Shown piece after piece: positions 1 through 9,717 of a stretch of DNA of 64,000 bases (position 1 is its first letter; every line of letters begins with the position of its first letter). This DNA comes from Moorena sp. SIO3I8. Its GTDB lineage: Bacteria; Cyanobacteriota; Cyanobacteriia; Cyanobacteriales; Coleofasciculaceae. Location of the stretch: the NCBI RefSeq assembly GCF_010692325.1, contig NZ_JAAHHW010000001.1, forward strand, positions 84,135 to 148,134. The letters run 5' to 3'. The position numbers were made by a program, and so were the translations under genes. The notes under the pieces were generated by a model. The model did not search any database. It was not told the origin of the DNA and worked only from the letters and a program-made list of their open reading frames with translations.

Positions 1-778
1 CTGGATTGAGTAACAGGTTTTTGCCATCCCGCCATAGGCTGAGGTGGAGGTGACAACCATTACCAGCTTGGTCAGCTAGGATTTTGGGCAGAAATGAGGC
101 AACCAGGTGATGTTGAAATGCGATCGCTTTTACTGTCTCCCGAAAGGCTATTTGTTGATCTGCCGCTGGTAGGGCTTGGGTGTATAGTATAGAAATTTCC
201 TGTTGACCAGGACCACATTCTGGGTAATACTGCTCTACGGGCATGCCTTGCTCGACCAAGGCTTCAGCAATGTGGTCAATCACCTGCTGATGTTGATCCA
301 TTGCCAGCGTCGAGGCAAATACGGTATTGTCTACCGGTAGAATACCCTCAGGGGTTGGCTGCAGCAGGTAAAACTCATTTTCAAATGCAGCAACTACTTG
401 TAAGCCCTCACTTTCCGCTTCTGCTACCATCCTTTTGAGGAAGTTTCGGGGACAATACGGCCATGGGCTACCATTGTTGACCATATCCCCAAACACACGG
501 GCATGACCAGGAGCATAGGGTAAGGGGGTTAAGGTTTCCCAATCCGGTACTAAGCGGATTTCACCGATGGGTCCCAAGCCACTGCCTGGGACTGGGACAT
601 CATACATCACCGGTAGAGCTTGCTGGGCTGCTGAAATGCCCACACCGTGCTTGAGGTAGTCTGGTAAGGTTTTCCAGTGGACTGCTTTACCACGGATGAT
701 GTTAGCATTGTCGCACCAGAGGATACGCACAAATCGAATACCTAGTTCATCTATAGTGTTCAGGATTTTATTTTTCAT
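1..778 (-). CDS. Glutamine synthetase-family protein, N-terminal part (runs off the window)
   Basis: The minus-strand frame is open from an ATG at 778 to the window edge, giving about 259 residues. The start MKNKILNTIDELGIRFVRIL is a typical GS beta-grasp N-terminus. GS active-site signatures follow: FENEFYLL (metal-binding Glu pair), ECGPGQQEIS and NGCHLHLSLW (the His-containing ATP/glutamate loop). The family ligates ammonia or an amine to glutamate with ATP. The divergent N-terminus resembles GS-like proteins (GlnT or gamma-glutamyl-amine ligase type) more than housekeeping GlnA, so the substrate is open. The C-terminal adenylylation-site region lies outside the window. Confidence 0.88.
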   Translation of the reverse strand, partial: MKNKILNTIDELGIRFVRILWCDNANIIRGKAVHWKTLPDYLKHGVGISAAQQALPVMYDVPVPGSGLGPIGEIRLVPDWETLTPLPYAPGHARVFGDMVNNGSPWPYCPRNFLKRMVAEAESEGLQVVAAFENEFYLLQPTPEGILPVDNTVFASTLAMDQHQQVIDHIAEALVEQGMPVEQYYPECGPGQQEISILYTQALPAADQQIAFRETVKAIAFQHHLVASFLPKILADQAGNGCHLHLSLWRDGKNLLLNP

Positions 779-1220
779 TAAAAATTTTTTTTAAGTTATT
801 AGTTTTTGTGGTTTTTAACTAGTAGCAAATATCCTCTCCAAAATCTAGACTCAGTATAGAATAATTAATAATTAATGGTTACTATTGTTACTAGTTAATG
901 GTTACAGGACTTAAGCATAAACCCGGTTTCTTAATATAATTACTCGATTTCAGCCTTTGATTTATAACCAGAAACCCGGTTTGAAGGGTCTTGGTGCGTT
1001 AGTGCTGATTACTGATACTACTGATAATGAGGTGCATTGATGACATAGCACTTTCTTGCCCCTCATCCTACTAATACCACTATTACCCATCATCCCCCTA
1101 TTCTTGACCTCCTTACTACCAAGGTCAAGACGTATCGGTCAGGGATAAAGCTGAGATGGGAATGCTCAAACTGCTATCTTGGAATGTGTCAACTTGTCCA
1201 TCCTGGAACGACTGAAGACT
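779..1220. other. Intergenic region with one small inverted repeat; no gene seen
   Basis: This is the divergent spacer between the glutamine synthetase-like gene and ridA, so it should hold both promoters. The only structure I see is the inverted repeat at 919-982. The rest is AT-rich with no convincing coding frame. Confidence 0.5.
919..982. repeat. Short inverted repeat AAACCCGGTTTCT ... AGAAACCCGGTTT
   Basis: A perfect 13-bp arm at 919-931 is repeated inverted at 970-982, around a 38-nt AT-rich centre. Each arm also contains the palindrome AAACCCGGTTT. It could be a tiny MITE-like element or a transcribed hairpin. Confidence 0.6.
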
Positions 1221-1610
1221 ATGACACGAAAGATTATCCGTACCCCCAATGCCCCAGCACCCGTAGGACCATACAATCAAGCGATCGCAGTCAGCGGTCA
1301 AATGATTTTTGTCGCTGGTCAAATTCCCCTTGACCCTAGCACCGGTGAGATTGTTGGTGGTAATGATGTCGCCAAGCAGACAGAACAGGTAATGGCTAAT
1401 CTTGAAGCTATCCTAGTCGCTGCTGGAGCTAAAATCCCGGACATAGTCAAAACCACGGTATTTCTGGCAGATATGAATGATTTTGCGACAGTAAATCAGA
1501 TCTATGCCAAATACTTTAACGAGGAAGAGGCTCCAGCTCGTGCCTGTGTTGAGGTTTCCCGACTACCTAAGGATGTTTTAGTCGAGATTGAATGCATTGC
1601 TGTGATTTAG
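1221..1610 (+). CDS. ridA: RidA/YjgF/UK114-family enamine/imine deaminase
   Basis: This 129-aa protein is full length for the family, which hydrolyses reactive 2-aminoacrylate-type enamines and imines released by PLP enzymes. Signatures are [16 protein letters not shown] near the start, the [15 protein letters not shown] segment, the conserved Arg/Glu pair in [20 protein letters not shown], and a typical C-terminus IECIAVI. I chose the ATG at 1221 because homologs start [12 protein letters not shown]; the frame is open upstream to 1179 without family similarity. The stop codon TAG is part of the terminal repeat of the element at 1608-1792. It is transcribed divergently from the glutamine synthetase-like gene. 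Confidence 0.95.
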   Translation: MTRKIIRTPNAPAPVGPYNQAIAVSGQMIFVAGQIPLDPSTGEIVGGNDVAKQTEQVMANLEAILVAAGAKIPDIVKTTVFLADMNDFATVNQIYAKYFNEEEAPARACVEVSRLPKDVLVEIECIAVI

Positions 1611-1792
1611 GGCTTGTCTGTCTTAATCTATACAGAAAAATCAATGGTATTTATCTAATCGATTCGATATTGAATTTGGAATTTGGCGATCGCTCAGTAA
1701 TCATGCCTATAATCATGCCCATTTGCGAAACGAGCTCTCTGGGAGATCGCTACCCAAATACCTTGGAGAATTTACTTTGCAGACAAGCCCTA
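1608..1792. mobile_element. MITE-like element abutting the ridA stop codon
   Basis: The perfect 13-bp terminal inverted repeats are TAGGGCTTGTCTG at 1608-1620 and CAGACAAGCCCTA at 1780-1792. They enclose 159 bp without a convincing ORF. Ends that include TA suit a TA-targeting (IS630/Tc1-type) MITE. The left TA belongs to the ridA stop codon. Confidence 0.6.
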
Positions 1793-2237
1793 TTCTCTAT
1801 GCAGTTTCCTTCATTATGGAGAGATTTTATAGTCCGAATTGCAATTGTAAAAACTTAGTTTTGTCAAGTACAATTTATACCAAATCACTGGGATTACCCT
1901 AACATTTATAACCGTCGCAGTGATCCCATAACTATCTCTTTCTCTAACTACAGAGCCTACCCCATCACCCTTAGCGAAAGTGGACTGAGCGCTTTCAGAG
2001 AAATAAATTGACGGATTAGAAGAAGTCGTTAAACCTCAAGGGGTGGAAATCACAGGTACGATTTTTGACATCAAAAATGACAAGAGTAAGTTTGTGTCGA
2101 AAAATCAACCATGGTTGATTTTTTTTTGCTCATGATTCTTATTTTAATTTATGTAAATCTTAATACTACATATGGAAGTGGGTAATGTGGGTTATAACAA
2201 TCAACAATTCTGGATTAAAATACAATCCATACACAGG
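1793..2237. other. Intergenic region; no complete gene seen
   Basis: About 445 bp between the MITE-like element and the MFS gene. A short open stretch at roughly 2006-2140 (+), reading IDGLEEVVKPQGVEITGTIF, could be the tail of a lost gene. It has no start and no recognised family. No terminator or ncRNA was recognised. Confidence 0.4.
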
Positions 2238-3560
2238 ATGGAAACCATGAGATATTTCATTTTGATTTGGCTCGGGCAATTAGTTTCCCTAATAGGCTCT
2301 GGGCTAACGCGCTTCGCCTTAGGAGTCTGGGTTTATCAAAGTACGCAGTCTGTCACATTGTTTACCCTAATCACTCTATGCAATACACTTCCGTTGATTG
2401 TAATTACTCCTCTAGCAGGCTCTCTTGTAGATCGCTGGCCCCGCCGTTGGGTGATGATTCTCAGCGATTCTGGTAATTGTATTTGTACCTTAGGAATTGC
2501 AATTCTGCTTGTAAACAACAGCTTGAGCATTTATTATGTTTACCTTTTAACAGCAATAAACTGTGTACTCAATACATTTCAGTGGCCTGCCTATGCGGCA
2601 GCCACAACTCTTTTGGTTCCCCACGATCAGCTCAGTCGAGCCAGCGGTATGACCCAGGTAGCAGAAGCGATCGGACAGCTGTTTTGCCCTGTATTAGCTG
2701 CGGTATTGCTGGTTAGTATTGGACTACAGGGGATTATTGCCATTGACTTGATTACGTTTAGTTTTGCTTTGCTAACGTTGCTGCTGGTTCGCTTTCCAGA
2801 ACCCAAGAACGTCGATTTGAGTTTAAATATTAGCATTAAAGCTTTGCTTGGGTAATTTTTTAATGGCTGGAATTATATAGCCATGCGACCAGGGTTATTA
2901 AGCCTGCTTGTTTTTTTTGCCACCTGTAATTTTTTGATTGGCTTTATTGCAGTTTTGTTTGCGCCTCTAGTTTTATCCTTGTTCTCAACGGTCGCCTTTG
3001 GTTGGATCGAATCCATTGGGGGAATGGGAATGGTGTTAGGTAGTTTGACATTGATTGTCTGGTCGGGAACAAAACGATATATCGATACTATGTTCGTGCT
3101 ATTTTTGGCGCTCGCTTTATCTGTAATTGTAACGGGATGCCATAGTTCAATTCTTTTGCTGGCGATCGCGAATTTTGCGCTTTATTTCTGTGCGCCAATT
3201 ATCTTTAGTTGCAGTCAGGTCATTTGGCAACAAAAGGTTCCCCCTGAACTCCAGGGAAGGGTATTTGCGCTAAGACGTATGGTAGCCCGTTCCTGTATTC
3301 CTCTGGCCGCCCTTATAGCAGGTCCTTTAGACGAACTTGTCTTTGAACCCCTTATGGCGGTTAATGGACAATTAGCCAATAGCCTCGGTAAAATTATAGG
3401 TACTGGAACTGGCCGAGGTATTGACTTGATTTTTATTGTGGTGGGGATCTTGATTGTGATGATAACCATTGGCGCTTATCAGTATCCGCGATTGCGGTTT
3501 ATTGAAGATGAACTTCCCGATGCGATCCCCACCCCCGAATCCGCTACTGGTTCAGCCTAA
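2238..3560 (+). pseudogene. MFS efflux transporter split by one in-frame TAA
   Basis: Two open segments lie in the same frame, 2238-2855 and 2856-3560, separated only by TAA at 2853-2855 (codon 206 of about 441). The first carries N-terminal MFS signatures: helix 1 with IWLGQLVSLIGSGLTRFALG and the cytoplasmic loop AGSLVDRWPRRWVMILSD. After the stop the frame continues FFNGWNYIAMRPGLLSL and then the C-terminal six helices. This is the MFS_3 drug/macrolide or siderophore exporter type. It converges on the PKS/NRPS locus and may once have exported its product (inference). Start 2238 (or ATG 2247) fits the family better than 2172. A full-length product would need readthrough; the second half could start at ATG 2883 but would be only half a transporter. 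Confidence 0.85.
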
Positions 3561-3687
3561 TTAACTTGAATCAGCTCAATCCCTTACCAATTAAAGGCTT
3601 GAATGATTTTTACCCCATCGTATCAAACTGACGGTGTAAAGCTTTCGAGCTTCCATTGAACTGGATGCTCTCCAGTGCCCCGAATCC

Positions 3688-5091
3688 TCACTTTTCTGAT
3701 AAACAAGCATCTGGCTGAGCAATCATTTGTTGGAGTACCTGCTGGAATTTGCTGATGATTTGTTCGACCATCACCGAATCAAAACGCGCACTGCCGTAAA
3801 AAAAGGTTCCACTCAGTCCCCCATGCTCCGCTGATGTTGAGGAGAGATGGGTTTTGGTATTTTCCCAGAGGTGCAGTCCTAGTTCGTAGCGACTGGTTTT
3901 GATGGGGTACTTCAATGACTCCATCTCTAAATTGGGGAAGGCGAGGGGTTTGAGGCTAAATCCGTGGTACGCCAGCAGGAAGTGGGCAAGGGGATTGCGG
4001 GCATCGGGTTCTGGAAACGGCAGATCGGGGAGCAGTTGGTTAAAAGGAACCTGGGGGTGGGCATAGGCTTGAACAGTCACCGCTCGAATTCGGGACAAAA
4101 TAGTGCGGTAGGTTGGGTTTCCTCGCAAATCAATGGGGAGTACAAGAACGTTTACTAAAAGTCCCATCAAGCCCTCCAGGTCGCTCCGATCCCGATTGGC
4201 TGTTGGTGTGGCAATTACCAGCTTCTCAACTTGAAAATAACGATGAAGACAAATGCTAAATACTGCTAACAGCACCATAAATAGCGTTACCCGTTGGCTT
4301 TGGGCGAAGGTTTGGAGAGCGATTGTTTGAGTCCTATCAATGCGAACATCAAGGCTACCTCCATTATGACTGTTGTTAAGGTCTCGATTCCGCACAGGAG
4401 GCAAGGTCAAATCAGGCAGATTCTGAAACGTCCGCCGCCAATAAGCTGTAGCTTCAGCCAGACGAGTACCCTTGAACTCAGAGGTCAGTTCCCGAACAAA
4501 GTCCTGATAGCGCAGCCCCAATGGCGATAAAGGAGCTGGAAGCCCCTTACAAAATGCATCATAAACTTGACTTAACTCCTCGTAAAAAATTCCCATGGAC
4601 CACCCATCAACAATAATGTTATGTAGATTGAATAAAACAATCCAGTCATGGGAAGATAGCCGCAATAATAGCGTCCGAAATAACGGACCGCAGGACAAAT
4701 CAAAAGGAGTTTCCAGTTCCTGTACCAAATAATTTTGGGACAAAGATTGGCGCTGTGAAGGCGGAAAAGATTCCAAGTCCAGAACGGTCAGCGCCGCCTT
4801 CATAGAAGTGAGCACCTGCAAAACCTGCTGCTGTACCACAGTAAAAGTTATCCTCAGAACTTCCTGTCGCTCCACCAGATAATCCAAAGAACGGCGAAAA
4901 GCCACAAGATTCAGTTCACCACGAAATCGAATCGCCCCAGGGATAATATATACAGGTCGCCCCTTGCAGCCCTGTTCCATCCGCCATAATCTTTCCTGTG
5001 CCGGAGTAAGGGGCAAAAATTTTTTCTGTTCTCGTTTCAATAAGTTGAGCAACCGTTCTCTTTTATCATCCATAATTAAGCTAACACGCAT
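3688..5091 (-). CDS. Stand-alone NRPS condensation-domain protein with altered catalytic motif
   Basis: This 467-aa protein is essentially one condensation domain (about residues 25-460). C1-type core LTPAQERLWRMEQ sits near residue 28, with the later C-domain cores in order. The catalytic HHxxxDG reads HNIIVDG, with Asn158 (AAC) in place of the second, catalytic His; CAC->AAC is one base change. It is the last gene of the minus-strand cluster, 135 bp after the headless PKS. No thioesterase or reductase exists in the locus, so it might have had a terminal or off-loading role (inference). With Asn at that position normal condensation is doubtful. An ATG at 5073 is an alternative start. Confidence 0.85.
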   Translation of the reverse strand: MRVSLIMDDKRERLLNLLKREQKKFLPLTPAQERLWRMEQGCKGRPVYIIPGAIRFRGELNLVAFRRSLDYLVERQEVLRITFTVVQQQVLQVLTSMKAALTVLDLESFPPSQRQSLSQNYLVQELETPFDLSCGPLFRTLLLRLSSHDWIVLFNLHNIIVDGWSMGIFYEELSQVYDAFCKGLPAPLSPLGLRYQDFVRELTSEFKGTRLAEATAYWRRTFQNLPDLTLPPVRNRDLNNSHNGGSLDVRIDRTQTIALQTFAQSQRVTLFMVLLAVFSICLHRYFQVEKLVIATPTANRDRSDLEGLMGLLVNVLVLPIDLRGNPTYRTILSRIRAVTVQAYAHPQVPFNQLLPDLPFPEPDARNPLAHFLLAYHGFSLKPLAFPNLEMESLKYPIKTSRYELGLHLWENTKTHLSSTSAEHGGLSGTFFYGSARFDSVMVEQIISKFQQVLQQMIAQPDACLSEK

Positions 5092-5226
5092 CTAAATTGA
5101 AGGCTACCAACTTAAGCCGGGACAGCCAATGGTGCAAGGCTTCCAGCTCTCAGGGATAGAGGCCATTCCCTAGGCCGAATTTGTCCCTGGTTACGTTGGT
5201 AGCCTGACAGCTTACCACCGCTTCCC

Positions 5227-8200
5227 CTAACTCAACCGACCGAGCATGGCTTCCACTTCCTCATCGCTGAGGTTGTAAACCTGCTGACGCAGAAACATTT
5301 CCTCAACATCCTGGCTCTGGTTTGGAGGTTGATCAATTACGGGCTTATTCTGGGTTTGAATGGCCTTCGCTAATTCTGCGGCTGTGGAATAGTCAAACAG
5401 AGCATCGGGACCCAAATCGACACCAAAAATATCTCGAATGCGGGACGTCACCATAATTGCTTGCAAAGAATCACCATTGAGTTCGAAGAAGTCGTCCTCA
5501 AGTCCAATATTCTTCACCCCAAGCACTTGACAAAATATCTCAACCACTTTTGCTCCGGTATCCGCTGAAATCCCTTGTTGGGATTCAAACGAACCTTGGA
5601 CCGTCTCAGTTCCCTCCACTCTGTGAGATTGCCATTGGGCTGCCGTAAATTCCCGCAGTTCAGGCAAAGCGCTTTCCTTGAAACGCACCATTGTCTTCGC
5701 TTTGTTCTGGGCCCGAACCCCGGCAAAATCCTGGGTAGACACTAGAACCTGGGGTAAGGATTGGTTGAGGATGCGTCGGAAGGCTTCAGCTCCTTCAACT
5801 CCACTCATCCCCTGACGCAGCTCAGGATGAAGATCTGGAGGGGCAACGGGACTTGATGAAGTCTCGTAAACTTCAGCGGTCACTTTCTTCAAGGTAAAAC
5901 CTTCAATGCTGGCACAAGTCGCACCCGTAGAATCTAGCAACAAAATGTCCACAGAGAGAGTTGCCGCACCCGATTGGCCCTTATCTAAATAACGGGCATA
6001 GGCTGTTATTTGCTGGGGCAGGGGGTGATAGAGTCGCAGTTTCTTATAGCTAAAGGGCAAATAAAAAGCCTCAGGAGTCGAAGCAAAGCTCGTCGCCAAA
6101 TCCAACATGGCCGGATGGAGATGGTAATGCTCCAAATCCTTTTTATATTCGTCGGGCAAGATAACTTCTGTCAAGGCTTGGTTCTGCCCAACAAAGATAT
6201 TCGACATTGATTTGTACCAACGCGGACCCACACAAACATCACCAAAACATTTTAGTTCCTTTATGCTTGCCGCAACTCCCATCTCTCTGGGCCGCTCCTG
6301 AGTAAGAGACCGCTTTAAAGCTTCCAGATTATATGCTATGGTTTTGTTATCCTCTGGCAATAGGGTAACCAGATTTCCCCGAGCATTTTCATACCAACCT
6401 GTCTCGGGCTCCAAACTAAAGATAGTGAAGTCGCAAGCCGTTTCCCTTTCTTCAAGGACAATTCTTACTTCCTTGTGGGTAGATTCGGGAACTAATAGGG
6501 GTTCCAGGAAATAAACCCCCCGCAGCTCCACGCTGGTGCAGGGTTGCCAATCCTGATAAGCTGCCCGAGCAAGCTCCAGAAAACCGGTACCCGGCACTAG
6601 GGGGCGATCGCCCAATCGGTGTTCGGCCACAATCCAATGGCGTTGGGTGGAAAGCCTAGCATGATAAACTCTTCGCCCAGGTCCAGCATCTACGCAATAT
6701 TCAAAGAGGGGATGGTTAACCCAGGTTTGGCGAGGTGCCGCAATGCTCGAATCCATCAGCAGGCGCATGGCAGCCCCCGCTTCGCTCCAAATCCCCCAGT
6801 TTATAGAACAAACAAAAGTATCGCTCTGTGAGTTCATTCGATGGGCAAAAACATCCTGAAAAGCATTAGCTGCACAGTAGTCTGCTTGCGCATAAAGCCC
6901 AATGGTAGAAGCAAGAGAAGAACTCATGACGAAGAAATCTCGCTGGGGATTATCGGTCAATTCAAACAGAAACTGAGTTCCCCATACCTTAGGTTGAAAC
7001 ACCCGATGGGTCTTTTCCGGGGTTTCCAGCTGCATCAAGCCATCGTCCAGAACCATAGCGCAATTGATGACTCCATTGATGGCACCGAAGTGAGTTTCAA
7101 CTGCGGCAATTTGGGTTTTGAGAGCATCGCGATCGCCGATATCGGCGGTCAAAACCTGCACCTGGCCTCCAAGCTGCTCGATCTCCAGAAGGCGACGTAT
7201 GCGATGGCGGGTAATTTCTTCTGGATCTGCCTCCCTATCCCAAGCTTCCCCAGCTCGCGCCGGAAACTGGGCTATAATCAGGGCTGTATCCGTTGCGGCT
7301 TGGTTCTTGGAATCTTGAGGTAAGCTTTCCACCAGAGCGAATCCTTGCTCCCTCAAAAGAGTTTCCCAAGTGGATTGGCTTAAGAGAGGCGAACGCTGAC
7401 GAAGATGCCGATCTTCAAACTGCCACCAGCCTTTGGACAAACCCCAAACCATATCTACCCAAGGTGGGGTGTGAGTGGCCTCCACTAGTACGAGGGTTCC
7501 ACTAGGAACCAGGAGGGACTGGAGATTGAAGAGGGTACTCTCAATCTGAGGGGTTGCATGAACCACATTGAGGGCCAAAATTATGTCAAAATGACCTAAT
7601 TTAAAGCCCCAATCCAGAGGATTGTCAGAAATATCAAACACCTTAGTTTCGATGAAATCAAATCCCCATTCTTGGCTGCGTTGTTTGAGCTGTTCTACGA
7701 AGGTAGGACTGATATCCGTAGCCCAGTACTCGCACTCAACCCCCTCTAACTGCTTCAAAGCTGAGGCTACTACCTCGGTAAGCAAGCCATTGCCTGCACC
7801 CACTTCGAGAATGCGTAGAGGACGCCCTTGCTGCTGGGAAGCCAGCTTGGCTACCAATTCTGCTGCCACCTGACGATAGATGGGTTCCCTACTGTGTTCA
7901 ATGGTGTTTTCCATGGTTTTGGCTAAAAAGTCGGAGCGTCCTTCAGGGTAAAGCACGCTAATAGCCGGAATCTTTCCAGTCAAGGCAGCAGAGTAATGGA
8001 TCGCACAATGGTCTAAGAGTTCAACCAAACCCCGAAAATCTGGATAATGACGACGCAGGTTTGCACTTAGCTCTTCGGGTTCCTTGACCCGATCTGCCTT
8101 AGCTCCGAGGTAATAGAGACCATCCTTATAGCTAATAATTTCTGCTGCCATTAGTAAGTCGAGGATATAAAGAACGCATCCCTCTAACTCCGGCAAAACC

Positions 8201-9717
8201 CTTAGGCTTTCCAAAATAGCTTTATACGAAAGACTTTGGGAAGAATCGGTTTGTACAAAGGCAGTCTTTACATAATTGAACCCATGGGCGCAGCACAAGT
8301 CCGTTAATTTTTCGGTCAATCCTGGATAATCGGAGATTGCTGCAATAGCTAGTTGATCAGAAAGCTTAGCTTCAACCTTTCGCAATTCCTCAATCGAGGA
8401 ACTTAAATCCGGCAACCGCTTCTGCTTCAAAATTCCTTCCCAGGAATCCCGATCAGGAAATGACGAGCGGGTGAGGAGAGCAATTTTCCCTGCGTAGTAC
8501 TTTGCCAGGAAGGTAGCCAGGGTAAGTCCAACTCCCCCTAGTCCTCCTGCAATCAGGTAAACCCCACCCTGTCTCAGTCGGGGTTCGGTTCGATCGTTGC
8601 TGCTCTCTGGGAGCTGCAGCGATTTGTAGGTTCGTGCCAACCGAGTTTCTTCCCGATAGGCAATGACTGCATCCTCCTCAGGGGCAACCGCTTCCGCCAA
8701 AATCCGATCGAGAAGGTTTTGTCTCTGAAGTTGGTTTTTTGGTAGCTCTATATCAAGACTGCGGCAGTTGATTTTGGCATATTCTTGGGGAATGACTAGG
8801 GCAGGACCAAGAAGAAGTGCTTTAGCTGGACAAGGTAGATCGCTTGGTTCAATTCCATGAAGATTTGTGGATATAATAGTTAAATTTGCTGTTGCTTGGG
8901 GACCTAATGCTTGTACCAAAAAAAGGAGGGAGTTAAAGACAACCTCTGGGTTGGGTTCTGTTTCAGGAGCAGTAACAGACCCAAAGTGGCAAATCTGTTG
9001 AGGGGTGCTATGACGTTGCTCCAAAATTTGGAACAGATCCCGATAGTGTTGGGCTCTATCGGGGTTCAGGCAATAGTCCCAATCTGAGAGGGCTTTAAAT
9101 TCAGCACCTGGTTGAAGTTTTACCGTAGCCACCCCGATTTCAGCTTCCCGCAGATATCGGGCGAAACCCTCTCCAATGCTGCAATCATCCAAAAACAGCA
9201 ACCAGAACTCTCCCCGTTGGGCGATGGTAGCAGGGCTAACAGGGGCTAAGGGCAGCTTCTGCTCCCAGTGAGGCCGATAGAACCATCCTCCCAGATCAGG
9301 CTGTTTGGATAGGGGGAAAGGGGTAATCGGTTTTGCTATGGGAGTAGGAACCGATTTAGCAACAATCGGACCAGCCGGTTTAGCCCAATAGCGTTGGCGA
9401 TCGAAGGGATAGGTGGGAAGAGGCACTCGCCTTGGGGCTGCGTCACCCTGGAAAGCAGCCCAATCAATGGAACTGCCTCCACACCAAGCCTGAGCCAGAA
9501 TATGACCGATGACTTCTTCACTGTCCTGAGGAAGGCATCCGACGCTGAAAACCTCAATTCCAGGAGAGTCATCCACAAGAACCGTCGGTCCGAGATAAAT
9601 CGGTAATTGTTCCGGGGTCAGGGAAAATTGGGAAGTTGCCTGAGAGGATGGCTGTTGACTCCAAGAGTTCAGTCCTCCTCTTGAGCCATAATGATTGCTT
9701 GAGATCGGTCGAGGCAA
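5227..9717 (-). CDS. Headless PKS module: AT tail, KR with embedded C-methyltransferase, DH, ACP
   Basis: 1,496 aa as an open frame. Residues about 40-125 match only the end of an acyltransferase and its post-AT linker (VPLPTYPFDRQRYW). No KS and no AT catalytic core is present. A ketoreductase follows: structural part about 150-370, then NADPH motif GGLGGVGL near 385. A SAM methyltransferase (LEVGAGNGLLTEVV, about 634) is embedded in the KR. The KR resumes with catalytic Tyr947 in ADYCAANAF. A DH follows, with His1033 in EHRLGDRPLVPG and Asp in LHPAMLD. An ACP carries Ser1417 in NGDSLQA, and the C-terminal helix ends NLSDEEVEAML like a docking element. The only usable start is TTG 9717, overlapping the preceding gene out of frame and without a good ribosome-binding site. 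It is probably a deletion product. Confidence 0.85.
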   Translation of the reverse strand: MPRPISSNHYGSRGGLNSWSQQPSSQATSQFSLTPEQLPIYLGPTVLVDDSPGIEVFSVGCLPQDSEEVIGHILAQAWCGGSSIDWAAFQGDAAPRRVPLPTYPFDRQRYWAKPAGPIVAKSVPTPIAKPITPFPLSKQPDLGGWFYRPHWEQKLPLAPVSPATIAQRGEFWLLFLDDCSIGEGFARYLREAEIGVATVKLQPGAEFKALSDWDYCLNPDRAQHYRDLFQILEQRHSTPQQICHFGSVTAPETEPNPEVVFNSLLFLVQALGPQATANLTIISTNLHGIEPSDLPCPAKALLLGPALVIPQEYAKINCRSLDIELPKNQLQRQNLLDRILAEAVAPEEDAVIAYREETRLARTYKSLQLPESSNDRTEPRLRQGGVYLIAGGLGGVGLTLATFLAKYYAGKIALLTRSSFPDRDSWEGILKQKRLPDLSSSIEELRKVEAKLSDQLAIAAISDYPGLTEKLTDLCCAHGFNYVKTAFVQTDSSQSLSYKAILESLRVLPELEGCVLYILDLLMAAEIISYKDGLYYLGAKADRVKEPEELSANLRRHYPDFRGLVELLDHCAIHYSAALTGKIPAISVLYPEGRSDFLAKTMENTIEHSREPIYRQVAAELVAKLASQQQGRPLRILEVGAGNGLLTEVVASALKQLEGVECEYWATDISPTFVEQLKQRSQEWGFDFIETKVFDISDNPLDWGFKLGHFDIILALNVVHATPQIESTLFNLQSLLVPSGTLVLVEATHTPPWVDMVWGLSKGWWQFEDRHLRQRSPLLSQSTWETLLREQGFALVESLPQDSKNQAATDTALIIAQFPARAGEAWDREADPEEITRHRIRRLLEIEQLGGQVQVLTADIGDRDALKTQIAAVETHFGAINGVINCAMVLDDGLMQLETPEKTHRVFQPKVWGTQFLFELTDNPQRDFFVMSSSLASTIGLYAQADYCAANAFQDVFAHRMNSQSDTFVCSINWGIWSEAGAAMRLLMDSSIAAPRQTWVNHPLFEYCVDAGPGRRVYHARLSTQRHWIVAEHRLGDRPLVPGTGFLELARAAYQDWQPCTSVELRGVYFLEPLLVPESTHKEVRIVLEERETACDFTIFSLEPETGWYENARGNLVTLLPEDNKTIAYNLEALKRSLTQERPREMGVAASIKELKCFGDVCVGPRWYKSMSNIFVGQNQALTEVILPDEYKKDLEHYHLHPAMLDLATSFASTPEAFYLPFSYKKLRLYHPLPQQITAYARYLDKGQSGAATLSVDILLLDSTGATCASIEGFTLKKVTAEVYETSSSPVAPPDLHPELRQGMSGVEGAEAFRRILNQSLPQVLVSTQDFAGVRAQNKAKTMVRFKESALPELREFTAAQWQSHRVEGTETVQGSFESQQGISADTGAKVVEIFCQVLGVKNIGLEDDFFELNGDSLQAIMVTSRIRDIFGVDLGPDALFDYSTAAELAKAIQTQNKPVIDQPPNQSQDVEEMFLRQQVYNLSDEEVEAMLGRLS

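Noticed and set aside
1592..1858. 88-codon plus-strand ORF after ridA
   Set aside because: Most of it lies in the MITE-like element and it has no ribosome-binding site or family similarity.
2853..2855. In-frame stops as selenocysteine/pyrrolysine or reassigned codons
   Set aside because: Two stop types (TAA and TAG) occur, TAA is not a Sec/Pyl codon, and all other genes in the window end normally at TAA, TAG or TGA. Mutation or sequencing error is simpler.
6841..7323. 160-codon plus-strand ORF opposite the headless PKS
   Set aside because: Antisense to well-supported KR/methyltransferase coding sequence; composition is a shadow and no family text is visible. The same holds for the other plus-strand ORFs across 3.7-29.9 kb.
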